A DNA stretch of 64,000 nt from Perkinsus marinus ATCC 50983 (Eukaryota > Perkinsozoa > Perkinsida > Perkinsidae). Under the pieces are notes generated by a model. The model had not been told where the DNA came from. It ran no database searches and saw only the letters and a program-made list of their open reading frames with translations. The DNA is taken from NCBI RefSeq assembly GCF_000006405.1, contig NW_003200804.1, positions 54,722 to 118,721 on the forward strand. The letters are read 5' to 3'. Below are positions 10,795 through 23,309 of this stretch, piece after piece. Both the position numbers and the translations under genes were made by a program. Position 1 is the stretch's first letter; each line of letters opens with the position of its first letter.

Positions 10795-12239
10795 ATGGCG
10801 GTTCTGTCCACCAGCAAGCATCTGCCTCTGCCGGAGTCGGGCTCCCTACGTAAGCGGATGTTGCTGGCCGTGGTCGTCCTCCTGTCCCTCTCCTTGTGTT
10901 TCGTATTGGCCCTCATCAACACTTTCATCCACCATGAGCAGCAGCATCACCATACCTTTTATGGCACCAACAAGTACATTGTCGTTAGTCTAGCCGAAGG
11001 TTAGTGCACCACCACCCTCACTCGGCCGAGGCTGAGCCGTGTTCCTCAGTTATCAAACTGGCCTGTTGCATCTCTCTATACGTGGCCGTTACGAAGAGAG
11101 TCTCTGATGCATCCGACCCCGCCTCACGGTTTGGCTTGGCGACGGTCGTGCGTTACACTACTCCAAAGGAGGCCCTAGCGTATTGCATCCCCGCGGTAAG
11201 AGGCCCGCTGCCGATGCCTGATGTGACGTGGATTCGCCTTAGGTTGTCTACCTTATAGAGAACAACAGCATCTTTGTAGCTCTTGATTTACTGGATTCAC
11301 CGGCAACTTTTCAGCTCTTATTGAATATGAAGATCATCATCACAGCCCTCCTGTTCCGGTAGTCTGCAGGTCCATCGCAATAGCCAACACCGTTAGCCCT
11401 CGCCTGGCAGGTACTTCCTCGGCCGCTCTCTCTCGACAGCCCAATTTGTTTGCACAGTCCTTTGTGCGATTGGTCTGTGTATCGCCGTGATTGCATCTGG
11501 GACGGAGTGGCAGCAGCAGCAGCAGGTGGTGGCGGCCGGTGATGAGGGCCTAGACAGGCAAAGCAGCCGATGGGTCAAGACAATACTGGGTACAGGTTTG
11601 GATAGGGTACCGTTGCTCGTACCCTCGAATACTAGGTGCCAGCATAGTATCAGGGATCGCCTTGATATCCTCCTTCTCCAACATATGGGTTGAGTACCTC
11701 TTCCAAGACCGTGACAAGGAGATCCCCTTCCTCCTCCGGAATTCGAGGATATACATGTGGGGAGCGCCCCTGAACTCAATAGCCGTTGTCGCCGCTGCAA
11801 TCGTGACAGGGGAAGCGCCTACAATAGAGGCATTCAAAGCGGCTTTAGGTGAGTCTTATTGCGACTATCACGATGACCACTGAGTGCAGTTACTGCGGTT
11901 GGACTGTCTGTGGTGGGTCTGGCAACAGCTGTAGTACTCAACTATGGTGACAACATGATAAATGCATACGTACATGCCGGTACACTTGTCTGTACAGTAG
12001 TGGTGGCAGCCTTGCTCTACTCGGACTACTCTAAACTGAAATCGCCTTGGTTTGTAATAGGAGCAGTGGTGGTATCGGCCTCGGCGATAGGCTACCGCTT
12101 AGGGGCGGTTGGCAGCGAGGCGGAGGGGATCTCTCGTGTTCCATACGCGAAGGTACATCAACCTGGGTTGAGTAGGCTCAGTACAATTTCGGAGGCCAGC
12201 GATGAGGGGTCAGAGATGTCCATGGGAGAGATCGAATGA
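10795..12239 (+). CDS. Nucleotide-sugar transporter, SLC35A type
   Basis: A Golgi/ER antiporter importing a UDP- or CMP-sugar for glycosylation; the substrate cannot be told. Exons 10795-10999, 11050-11195, 11243-11358, 11411-11525, 11596-11848 and 11890-12239 give 394 residues in frame, with introns of 41-70 nt. Landmarks: TM1 (LLAVVVLLSLSLCFVLAL), LAE-VIKLACCISLYV, then ENNSIFVALDLLDSPATFQL, KIIITALLF, NIWVEYLFQDRDKEIPFLLR and the signature LNYGDNMINAYVHAGTLV (compare YADNIIKGFATS in the family). The cytosolic Ser-rich tail (LSRLSTISEASDEG) is longer than usual. A Q5 run closes exon 4. An alternative ATG lies at 10777. Confidence 0.9.
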
Positions 12240-12371
12240 TCGATACATACGTGGCTCGTACCAATTGAATTTGTATTTTTTCAAGTATTTTTTCAGTGTG
12301 AGCGTTGCGTTTCCTGCCTTTATATGGGCTCGTCCGAAGCATAACAGACGCCGTTGACTTTTTATCGGATC

Positions 12372-13076
12372 ATGCTTTACTTTGGCGGCATCTCGCCTTC
12401 GGCCTTACCTTCATTCGGTCACCCGGGCTTCTTCTCTCCCCCAATGGGAGGTACCCTATCAGAGTTGGATGATGGCAGTCCTCGTGAAGTCCCACCTTCG
12501 GCCAGGCTGGTCGGATCAAAAGTGGTGCCCGTGGGTGCCCCCGCCGCCCCAGCTATGTCCAACACTGAGGCTGTTACCTCAAGGCTCTCAAGAAGCGCTT
12601 CCTTCACACCACAGAGCGGCAACACTCCTCATCGTCCTAGACCTCCGTCGGTTCGACCATCCACAGCATCATCATCATCCCGTTTTGGACGGGGTTCTAA
12701 TGTCGGTCGCGACCCATTGGATAGGATGCCATCAACCACGGAGATGAGACAGGCCTTGATCAGGTCGGCGTCAGCTAAGGGCTCATTTATGAGGAGTGAA
12801 TCACGCGTGGCTGTTGATCGGCCAACTGTGTCCTCGGCCAGCCGGTCGTTGTCAGCGAAGGCTTTGTTGAGCAAGCCGAATAATACGACCAAAGCGGCGG
12901 CCCTAGAGGGGGAGATAACTGGTTTAAGGAGGAAGATAGGAGAGTTGAGAGAGCTCAGAAGGAGGAATCAAGAGACCATCGAGGTCTTGACCCAAGTCGT
13001 GAGAGATTTAGGACGCTCCAGAGCCTTCGCGAATTCGTTGGTTCGAAGCCAGTCCATGAAGGGGCCTTTCATCTAA
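12372..13076 (+). CDS. Ser-rich protein with C-terminal coiled coil, unknown function
   Basis: A single-exon, 234-residue protein. The Ser/Arg/Pro-rich body (disordered) includes the motif LIRSASAKGSFM, repeated near the C-terminus as LVRSQSMKGPFI; both look like basophilic kinase sites. Between them a heptad-like helix (LEGEITGLRRKIGELREL, then ETIEVLTQVVRDLGRSR) predicts a coiled coil. I recognise no family. It lies 130 bp downstream of the transporter on the same strand. The frame is open 18 nt upstream of the chosen ATG. Confidence 0.65.
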   Translation: MLYFGGISPSALPSFGHPGFFSPPMGGTLSELDDGSPREVPPSARLVGSKVVPVGAPAAPAMSNTEAVTSRLSRSASFTPQSGNTPHRPRPPSVRPSTASSSSRFGRGSNVGRDPLDRMPSTTEMRQALIRSASAKGSFMRSESRVAVDRPTVSSASRSLSAKALLSKPNNTTKAAALEGEITGLRRKIGELRELRRRNQETIEVLTQVVRDLGRSRAFANSLVRSQSMKGPFI

Positions 13077-13284
13077 GGTTCCTCCTCGCATGTACCATAA
13101 CGTAGTGGTTCCCTTTGGATGCCTTGCTTGGTAGTAGGAGGTGGCATGATTTGTTGAATGAGGTTGTTATACTGTTGTATACTGCGAACGTGTTCTGTTG
13201 AGTGCTCCGAGAGGGTCGTGGCTGCCGCAACGGTTGAAGTGTTTTGTGCAGTTGACTTTATTTTTACCAATTGTCAATCATATC

Positions 13285-16200
13285 ATGTCTAGTACGGACG
13301 ACTCGTCACCAGGGAGTTCATCATCGGCTGAGACACCAGCCTTTCAGGAGAGCCCCGGGGACCTTGACAGTCCTGTGGAGGAGGACTCAGTCGCGGTGTA
13401 CTGTTGGGGTGACAACTGGTGCGGTCAGTGTCTTACGGAAAACGAGGAAGGCAAGAGCGTTGTGGAAAGGTGGGCAACGCAAGGCTGAAGCAGTTCCCCC
13501 CACAGGGGTTGTTGTTAGGCCCCAGAGGGTTTGTGAGCTGGACCGGCGGCATCCGAAATCACTATGCGTAGGGCCAGAGTCCACACTGGTGGTCAGTGAG
13601 TCGGGGAGAATTTACGGAGGAGGTAGGGCTTCGACGAAAGTCCATGACGTTGCCTAGTGTTCTTAGGTCTCAATGAGAAGGGCTATATAACAGGCCCTGA
13701 TGGAGACGATTCCGAGAGTTTGTTCAAGCCGAGGCTAGTAGCATATCAGGAACTGGAGCAGAGCTTCGTAGGTGGAGCTTGGGGACTTGCTCCTCTATTT
13801 GTGTGCTCTATGTGAAGGTTACTGCTGTTAACTGTGGAGATCATCATACTGTAGCGCTGACCAGCAACAACCTCGCTATAGGCTGGGGCAGGGACAATGA
13901 GTTTGGCCAGGTAGAGACGTGGTGGGGTCGCCGATTGGATCACTTTGTGGAGTGTTGTAGGTCGGCCATGGTCAGCCATCGATCAAGCCGATGCCGCCTA
14001 GAATGATGGTGACACCGCAGGAGGTGTGCCAAGTGGCATGTGGTGGTGATTTCACTCTGTTGCTGCTTGAGACTGGAGAAGTGTATGGCACAGGGAACAA
14101 CTCTGTTGGGCAGCTAGGTAGTGGCACTCTGGACTTTTGTAGAGCACTAGTCATTCGACTTGTGTGGACTAACGTTGGCGGGCCATCCCACTCTGTTGGT
14201 ACACCTTTCCGTGGTCGCCAGGTACTGGTAACACTGAGGAGATAACCACACCGAAGCCTGTGTTGAACTGTGGTCAGACCTATGGAGTGCCGATACGCCA
14301 GGTAGCTGTTCTCTTGAAGGCAAAAACTTTCGAGTCGAAATGTTCGTTGCAGATTTCAGCTGGTGATGCACATGCGTGCGCAATATCGATCTCTGGAGTC
14401 CTGTTCACATGGGGCTCCAACCGCAAGGGTCAGCTTGGTCGAGAAGTAGGAGCAGGGATACGATAGGACAGAGGATGGTGTTCCCCTTCAGAATGCTGGT
14501 CATCGCGAAGTGCTGCCAGGACCTGTTAGTTGCCTGCCACCAACCAAGGCCGTCCAGATGGCCTCATGTGGAGCGCAGCATACGGCAGCAGTAGTCCAGG
14601 GCGGCCAGGTCTATCTCTGGGGAGACAACGCTTTTGGCCAGTGTGGGGTTGATGCTGTTGAGGAACCGATTCTGCCGATACCCATTAATCTCCAGTCGAA
14701 AGGTGGGTTCTTCACCACTTGCAATCATTTGTATCTTGTCCTTCTAGAGGTGTGGAGGACAGTCGCTTGCGGTGGGCACCATACGCTCTTCTTGGACGTC
14801 AATGGGCAGTTGTTCGGCTGTGGCAGTAACGAGGACGGGCAGCTTGGAACGGGATTCCCGGGACGTTCGTCTGAGCTGAGGCCAACGCTGATGCCCAGGA
14901 GTTTGGCTGTGTTCTCTGTCGCAGCAGGTGAGAAGTGGCGAAATCCGTGTCTCGGGTGATCCTTGCTGTCAGGCCGGAGCCATTCAGCGGTGCTCGCTAT
15001 CAAGTCGGCAGAACGGCCAATGGTCCCACGAGTGAGGACCTCTGCACCGAAAGCCTTGGGTGCCGCTGAGCTGTTCAAGGCGCGCTCGATGGCCTTCCCA
15101 AGGGCGGGGAGGGAGGGAGCACCAGCACGTCCAGCGGTAGGCTAGAACGAATATAGGCGGAGCGAAGCTGGAAATCTTGTTGTTGTAGACTGTTGATCCT
15201 GGAGATGGCAGTGCCCTTCGGAAGCAACGACGTATGATATCCACTCCTGTTGAAGGTGTGGCCCCCCTCGAGCCCTCTGATGACTCTGGGCTATTAAAAC
15301 GAGCTGATCCCTCTGAGCGCCATGCTGGGCATAAGCGGGAGACGTCACAGAAGTCGGCTACCGTCAGCGAGGCCACCTCGATGATGTCCGATGCCTCGGG
15401 TGTGAGCGTTTCCCATAACTTGCCGAGGACCATCAGCGGCGGTAGCAAGGACTACTTGGCTCAAAAGGCTGGCGGCCGGGTGGGCTAGTAATGATGATCC
15501 GAAGGTGATTCAAAGTGTTATTTCTCCAGATATCATTAACCCGGTCTTCTCGACATGGTGTGATACACGCTATGCTCCGTCAAGTGGTCACACCTGGGGT
15601 TGGTTCTACCTCCTTTGCGGCCCTTTCGGCCGAGTCACTGCTGCGTATGGTCCACACCTTCTCAAGAAGCACTGGCAGCAGTATGTCTGATGACTTCGTA
15701 ACGAGTGTGGCCAACGACCTCAAGCGGTCACTCTTGGCGATATTTCGGACGCAAGATGGCATCCAAATGCTTAACTCGAGTCTACTCTATCCCGGACACC
15801 GACGATCAGTGCTGGATACTCAAACGGCGTATGCCTGTTTCACAGAACTCTGGGGGAGCCAGGCTTTCCAGGAGAGCAACTTCGAGCAGGAGCTAGCAGT
15901 GGTGGTGCGAGACTCTCTGCGCGATATGAGCGGCAAGAGCCTGGAGACCGCGGACCAATTACGAGGGATACTCACCGTCATGCTCCTCCCGTTGATGGAT
16001 CGACCAGCTGGGATTTGGTGTCGGCAGAGGATGGGGGAGTTGATCTCCTGCCTGTCTCCAAAGGGCAAACTGGCTCTGGTAGGGCAGCGATCTTTCGCTA
16101 CGACGTAACAAGCTGGAATGATATTCGTAACAGGTTGACTTGATCGCTACCGAATGCCCACAGCACTACATACTCAGCGATTGCCTCATGAAGACGTGGC

Positions 16201-18589
16201 TGAACCAAGCTAATGCGCTGGCCAATGAAGTCCATAACCTGGGGGGCGGCAAGGTGGCTGTTCTTAGTCAAGTAGACGATACGTTGCCAGGTCCTTGCTG
16301 ATGCACTGTGTGATTCAGGCCATGATCGTTTTAACTGTTATAATCAGCGCTGCAGAAAAAGTGGGTCTACCTGGGGCTGAAGAGATTGCGGTCACTGGGC
16401 TGGCTGAAGCCGTACCGCCCGATGTCGAGTTCATGATGTATTCCCAGACATGGGCTAAAGAGTATCTCAAGTAGGACTATGAGTGGCTTCATTATGAAGC
16501 ATGGGTGTTTCACTTTAGACCTGATCCTAATGGGGGACGTCCTATCGGGCGGTTGCCGAGTAAGTTAGAGGTGCTAGCTAAACCTGAGTGTGTTGGCCCT
16601 AATACGACTACTGTCACGGAGTATATGGCTTCGATGCTGGGCTATGGGTCATTGGTACCTTTGGGTTTCAAGAACAAGGTCTTGCAAGTTGAGAATGTGT
16701 TGCGGCAAGTGAAGCACAACCAGGAGCATCTACAGGTAGGTGTTCCGGCAGCTGCCACCATGTAGATATGTGTACCAGGCTCATCCGGGAATCATGGTCG
16801 ATGCCTTTATGAGAGGCGTGCGGCCGAAGACTGTCCTACAAGTGCAAGTTCGACGAGATCATATAATCCAAGATGCCCTTCGTGTTGTAGCAGAGGTAAG
16901 GAAGCGAGCGTCTCTGTAGCTGAAGGGCTCTCTCTGCCATCCTCCTCTTGTTGGCGTTCCTGAATCGGATTTCGGTCAGACTGATGACCAGCAGTTGAAG
17001 TTCCCGATGATGGTCAAGTTCGAGGGAGAAGACGGGGTTGACGAAGGCGGAGTACAACGAGAGTTCTTCGACATACTCTGCAAGCAGTTGTTNNNNNNNN
17101 NNNNNNNNNNNNNNNNNNNNNNNNNNNNNNNNNNNNNNNNNNNNNNNNNNNNNNNNNNNNNNNNNNNNNNNNNNNNNNNNNNNNNNNNNNNNTGTAGATA
17201 TGGCATGTTTGAGTACCTCCCTGAGGCTCGAGTGACGTGGATCAACTCCAACTCCGTGGAGAGCCCGGAGAATTTCCAGCACGTTGGCACTCTCATAGGC
17301 CTGCTTGTATACAATAACCTTCCTGGGCTTGGGGTAAGTGGGGTTGCATTAGCATCATACTTCTCTACTCGACGGATTTTGGTATAAGTCGGCGCTATTA
17401 CTGAACAAACCACTCACTGCACATTTTATGTAATCCATCCTGTGGTGGTCATTGCAGTTCCTTTGCCAGGTACCCTTTCCTCGCGTTCTGTTTAAAAGGC
17501 TATTGCAAGGCTCATCAGCTGAGCTTACTGTTGAAGACTTGGAAGAGGTCTTCCCTGAGGAAAGTCACAGTCTTCAGCACCTCCTTGACTACGAGCCGAA
17601 GGATCCCCAGCACTCTGACGAGGAAGTGAAGGTGAGAAAGAACGGGAGCTCTAATCTTACGTCCATTTCTTATTGGCAGGACGTCTTCTGTATTTCCTTC
17701 AACGTGTCTTACGACTACTACGGAGAAAGCCGGAATCACGACTTGATACCTGACGGCGCAAACGTGCCGGTCACTTATTCGAACCGTGAGCAGTTTGTCA
17801 AGGAGTATGTTCAATGGAAGTTGGTCGACAGCATTAAGGCTCACTATGATCCCTTCGAGAAAGGCTTTTATAGGGTCTTAGGCGAGTAAGTAGGGAGAGC
17901 ATCCTTGACGCGGTATCGGCTCGAAGCTCAAGGGATAGAGTCTCTGATTGTAATTGTACTCTACGCTGTGCCTCGTCAGTTCCCTCACCCTCTGTACGCT
18001 AACTCCTCTCGATCTCCACGCTATTCTGTGTGGAGAGCAGAAGCTCGACTTTGATGCGTTGCGGAAGTCAGCCCGATACGAGGGGGCTCCTTTCAAGGAG
18101 GATTATCCGTATATACAGGCCTTCTGGAAGATCGTGTCCGACTTCAATGATACTCAGGCAAGTCTCTTCCATTCGGTTCGTTGTCGGTTGCTTACGCATC
18201 GTGAGACTGGCTTGTTGCATTGCATGGTTCACCGCGTGTGTTGTATCCGCCTTCCCTCAGAAACGGCAGTTCTTAAAGTTCTTCACTGGGAGTGATCGTG
18301 TTCCATTGGGAGGGTTAGGCGCGATAAAGGTAATCCCTCTGTTGGAATTTGTAGCCCACTGTTCTCCCATGCTGCGTAATTGCTGCAGTCGTCCGTGGAT
18401 TCGATCAGTATCGACTTTTCCTTTTCTCAGATGGTTGTACAAAAGAACGGCGGTGAGCCAACAGATCGCCTCCCTACGGCCTACACATGCTACGACGTCT
18501 TACTGTTACCAGAGTATTCCAACGCCGAGAAGTTGAAGGCGATGCTTCTCGCTGCCATCGAGAACAGCGAAGGCTTTGGCTTACAGTGA
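13285..18589 (+). CDS. HERC-type E3 ubiquitin ligase (RCC1 repeats + HECT)
   Basis: A ubiquitin ligase with an N-terminal RCC1 propeller and a C-terminal HECT domain. RCC1 blades are visible as [18 protein letters not shown]...[62 protein letters not shown] and [21 protein letters not shown] helical middle region follows (15.5-16.8 kb), then [57 protein letters not shown], and the catalytic Cys in [16 protein letters not shown], ending in GFGLQ. At least 15 introns, mostly 41-60 nt. The first intron and those near 14450, 15150 and 15510 are not fully fixed. A 100-N assembly gap lies inside HECT, so some residues are missing. Confidence 0.88.
17093..17192. other. Assembly gap (100 N)
   Basis: Exactly 100 N, the conventional placeholder for a gap of unknown size. 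It splits the HECT domain between CKQL and YGMFEY; the TGTAG just after it looks like the end of an intron. Confidence 0.98.
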
Positions 18590-18797
18590 ATCGAGCATCG
18601 TTGAATATTACGAACAGTATACATTTTATACACACACTGTATCTTCCTCAATAATGGTAACTATTCGATTGCTTCGTGTTACTAACTCTCATCAACCTTC
18701 GTTACTAACTGTGTCTCGAGTTCAAGTCTACCATTAAAGCGGCTCTGACGGTCTAATCCCTAAAGTTTCATTCAGAACTGTTCGTGAATGCCTCAAC

Positions 18798-21700
18798 ATG
18801 GGTCGCAGCCTTACAGGTCCCTTGCAGGTAAAACCAAGCAGAGGACAGCTATCCACGAGGTGAGAGCATCTCGTTCGCAGTGTGCGTATATGCTATTCGT
18901 GTTATTCAGGATGCCCGTTTGGTAGTCCGACGACGAACATTGTCAAGCTGCGGTGATCCCAGTGATACCGTAAGGTCTCGTGCATTGACCAGTCTTGGTC
19001 GGCTAGAGAGTAGCGAAATCAGTGACCGATTACGGTAAGAAGGACTATAGTTTTTGCGCGAGTTCTCATCTCAGATCTATCTTCGGTGATACATTAACTG
19101 GGCCGATTAACCTTGACAAGCGTCGGCATACTCTGCGGCGTGTATCTTCCTCACTGAGTGCTGATGAGGACAGAACCGACACCGATTTCATGGTAGGTTA
19201 GTCTGCTCCATTGTTGAAGGAGGAAAGACAGCAGTATTCCTTCAGCCAGTACTTCCTAGCACATTGCGGCATTCCTCATCGCCCTGGTCGTTCAACATGG
19301 AGGAGTGGGAACCTGATGATTCGCCTGAGGCTTCTAGTGGCGCCTTCGACAGGGATGGGTCCGATGAGGATGGAGACTCTGAGGGGAGTAGCGTTGTATA
19401 TGTTGACGCTGCTGACCTCACGGCCGTGCTCCTCGATCGAAGTAGCATCCGCGAGCAGCATATCAAGAAGGTTATCCTGGATGTATTTGCCGAGCGGGTC
19501 GATATCTATGCTGAGGCCAATGCTACTGAAAATGCCCCTCCGGTGAGAGCCTCCGATGCCCTACTGCGGTTCTATGACGACGTTAAGATGATGTAAGTGC
19601 TAAGGGAGTTTCTGGGTTGCGTATGTTACTCGAGTGTATGATAGATATGAGCAGCTCCCAGGAGACGACATTGGTTCTTCGACGGTGGAAGATGGCATCA
19701 CTGAATTCTGCGCGAACTTATGGTAGATGCGCCGATGTTGATATTTGAGCTCTTCACTTGCAACTGCTCAGGCTAGCTTTCGACCCGAACGCCCAGGACG
19801 TGAGGCGACGTTGCAGGGGTGTTGTGATCAGTGCCCGGAATATAGTTATTGCGGAAAAGCAGTCTACACGTAGGCAGTCTCTGAGGCTACTGGTGTCGTT
19901 GGCTACAGATTACTCATTCAGTTAACCCAGCATGGCAGCTGCTCCCGTTGCGGACGCGGCTTGCTCTTTCCCAATCTCCTACACGTTGGAAGGACATTCC
20001 GTAATAGTCTACCTGCCACCACCACATGAGCTCACTGTGAGTGGTGATCACATAGATACTCCGCGACGGGCAGAGATAATCTATGGAAAGGCCTCAAGCA
20101 GCCGATGAACAGACTGAGTCTGCAGTTTTACAAGTCGGCGAAGCTCGAGAAAGGCTTCCAGGTTGGTGTTTGCCATCGATCCCAATTGCGCATTCCCGAC
20201 TAACGCAGGTGAACCATTCGTTACACTCTGACAGACTTGGGGTGATGTGGACCACTGTTCTGGTGCTCTTCGTACTTGTTGTGACATGGTTTCGGTATAG
20301 ACTGCTTATGTCGACAGCTGGCTCCTTCTATTATTGCAGTGATGATACTGAGAAAACTATGACTATACTAAAGTAACTACTATCGTTATTCTACTTCTGT
20401 TCATTCCCTGTATCGCAACAGGTATGCCGCGACAGAGCCGCTTATGATGTTCGCTTTGGTGGGAATACTGGAGATCACTGTATGCTTGTCACTGCGAGGG
20501 CGAAGGTCAATACTACTGGACTTCTTCGATGACTTGCAGGTGCGGGCCCTGTGCAGTGGTCCCTCAGTTCTATCTTCGTTGCCGTAGGCATGCTATTCTC
20601 TACTGGCGGCCTGTCTTACTTTGCTGTGGTTGCATCTGGGTCCGAAGGTTATGGATTGGTGAGTGTATTCCTCTTAAATCCTCAGGATGTCTATCTCACC
20701 TCTAGGTATTGCTGGCCGCCTGACCGTTCATACACACTCGCTCTAACGTATATCCTTTCCGCTGCGGCATTCTCTCTACGCTGGACGCAATACGTTTTTG
20801 TATCACTAGCAATAACCGCCGTCGCTAGTAAGCTCCAGTGGCCTTCCACGAGAGTTCATATTCGTTATGTTCTCAGTTATCCTTCATCTCCTTCCATCGA
20901 GCAGCCACGTCGGTCAAGTTCCTACACTCAGTGTTTTACCAACCATCACTTTCTACGTTGTTGTTATCACTTGTGTAGTTCTCCTTACTATTTACAAGTC
21001 GGTTGATCTCCATCAGATGCTGTGCTCGGAAAGCCACTGTTCGTCAGGTATGTGTACGAGGGAGTACTCCGTGAGGATTTTGTCCTTCATCTCTCACTAG
21101 CTAAGGAGGCTAGCAGATGCAATGCTCTGCTCACCAACGTTCTTCCGGAGCGTATTCTGGACACGCTAAAGAAAAGGCAAGACGCAGTTGACTCTATGGA
21201 AGGTGTTCGTCGCGACTCAGGGTTGGTGCTGAGCCGAGAGATTGGTAAGATGGGCTTCATGCGTATATTATGGTAGCATCTTCTTGAGATCAACTGTTGA
21301 GTCCACATATCTATCCCGTGGGATTTGGTATGAAAATAATGATCGAGGTGTGAGCTCCTCGAGTTTTCTAAAACTGTGTTAGTCTCAGCAAATGATTGTC
21401 AGAGGTTGCTCTCAGGTATCACAGAAGCTATCACGGATGTTACTATTATGTTTTCGGATATTCCTGGTTTCACAACTCTGTCTATGAAGATCTCTCCCAG
21501 AGAGATCGTTCTCACACTGAATGAGCTCTTCAGCCTCTTCGACGAGCTAGCGCATGAGGAAGGTCTTAGCAAGATCAAGACTGACGGGAATCACTACATG
21601 GCAGCAGCTGGTCTGCCGCAGTCCAATATGATACACGCGCCTGCTGTATGCCGAATGGCACTACGTATGATGGACGAGGTGGCCCGGCGCAACGCTCTGA

Positions 21701-22281
21701 TAACGCTGAAGTCCCAAGGCTCGAGTTATGCGGCAGAGTACTGGGATACCATTCACGAGGTTGACGCTGGTGCGATTCGATACATCTACGATAGCAGTCC
21801 CACGTTGAAGTCAGACTCTGAGGATGGTCCAGCATCGTCTAGCCGGACGTCGGATCCGCCGACATCTGGCAGTGATGACAATGAGGATGATACAGGATCT
21901 CCTGTCTTTGTGGGAATTCCAGTTCCTCTCCGTGTTGGTATTGATAGCGGTGATTGCATTGGTGGAGTCATTGGTAGGAAGAAGTTTATCTATGACGTGT
22001 GGGGGGACTGTGTTAACACAGCTTCCCGTATGGTACAGTATGGCGAAATCGGTTGTACACAAATCACAGATGCGACCAAGAAGTGGCTCGACGTGTTAGC
22101 ACCTGGATGTTTCGAGACGGAGAGTCGCGGCGTGCATGAGGTGAAGGGCAAAGGTCCTATGCTCACCCATTTCCTTCTGGACGAGATAAGGGACTATAAA
22201 ACCGTCATTCGGGAGCTTCCAGAACCCAGCGAGACATCTTCGTCTGTAAGGCGTCGACTTCCCTTGGCGAAGGAGGCCTAG
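18798..22281 (+). CDS. Membrane class III nucleotidyl cyclase
   Basis: Makes cAMP or cGMP from the triphosphate. A long cytosolic N-terminus (acidic and Ser-rich, exons at 18.9-20.2 kb) is followed by about six hydrophobic segments (VMWTTVLVLFVLVVTW, LMMFALVGILEITVCL, IFVAVGMLFSTGGLSYFAVV, LALTYILSAAAFSL, TITFYVVVITCVVLLTIY), a linker helix (NALLTNVLPERILDTL) and one catalytic domain coded by 21376-22281. Active-site motifs: MFSDIPGFTTLS (metal Asp), KIKTDGNHYMAAAGLP, YDVWGDCVNTASRM (Asp, Asn and Arg of the purine/transition-state set). The Lys in KIKT and Asp in YDVWG favour ATP. The second metal Asp (usual GD) is Asn. With one catalytic domain it should act as a dimer. The start and the first intron are uncertain; other introns are about 45-60 nt. 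Confidence 0.82.
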
Positions 22282-23309
22282 CCTGTATCATGTGATTTGT
22301 CTGTTTTCAACTCGACGACCTTTGATTGTTTTTTTTGGTACACATCACGATAGTTCACTTGTAGCCACCGAGATCATTGGTAAGGCTCATCAGTGTCGGG
22401 TGCTGCGTTGAGAGTCATCAATTGTAATTCTGTCGAAGCCTCTCACGGGCTTCAGTAGGATCTGGTCCATGGCCTTCTTACAGCCGGGTATTCAACGACT
22501 TGAGCTGCTCATTCTCGTAGCCCTTTTTATACTATGCCTGTCGTTTTTTGGTGTCGCTGAACTATCGATGAACTTTTGGGTCGATACTTAACCAAGGCGT
22601 TCAGTCTTGCCGAGATCCGAGGCTACCAGAATGTCGTTCGGAAGCACTTCCTACCCGTTACGGGAGATCTGCTTTGTGATCGGCGCTGATCGTGTTCCTA
22701 CTCACTAGAATCTTCACAGGGTAGAGCTCTCGAGTATGACGAGGGTGGCGCAGTCCCAAGACCTGCATTGTGCAATAGTGAACAGTACTGTCCCCCCCTC
22801 TGTGCGCTGAATGAGCTCGGGAATGTCCCGAGTTCGAGCTTTCTCCTCGAGTGTCGTTACACTACAGCAAGTGAATGATTGCCAGCATATATCGCTCCGG
22901 ATCGGAGGGAATCGGCAGAGGAAGGCAAATGGTCGGAATGTTCAGATCCTCAGAAAGCCAGTCGGTCACTTACTCCATAGTGAGGAGTCAGATGAGGGAG
23001 ATGCTTGTTTCACTGCTCTGCATGTTGCATGACACTCATGCAAAGGGGTATCTGTTGACGTCCTCGAGCCTAGTCCGGTCGCAAGGGTTATCAATCGGCT
23101 ATCATTCTCTCCGAGGTAGGCCGCGTTAGAGGAGACGTGCAGCATGAGAACTGTGAGGGGATTGCGGTTGTATGCAACTTCATTTTCGTCCAGTCGAGGA
23201 ACATTGTTGAGCATTGTTTCCAGGAGGGTGGTACAGTAGTGGCAGCTGTGGTTGTTCAGTTGACTGTTTCCTTTTGACCCGTCAAGCCTGGTTGGCTCTC
23301 TTCTATCCT
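22282..23309. other. Intergenic region, no firm gene
   Basis: One kilobase with open frames on both strands near 22.8-23.2 kb. The plus frame has a lone ankyrin-like TALHVA, and the minus frame from 23214 has NPLTVLMLHVSS. Neither continues through plausible splice sites into a recognisable domain. Confidence 0.35.

Noticed and set aside
22811-23129. Ankyrin-repeat gene suggested by TALHVA
   Set aside because: One six-residue motif followed at once by a stop and no second repeat; not enough.
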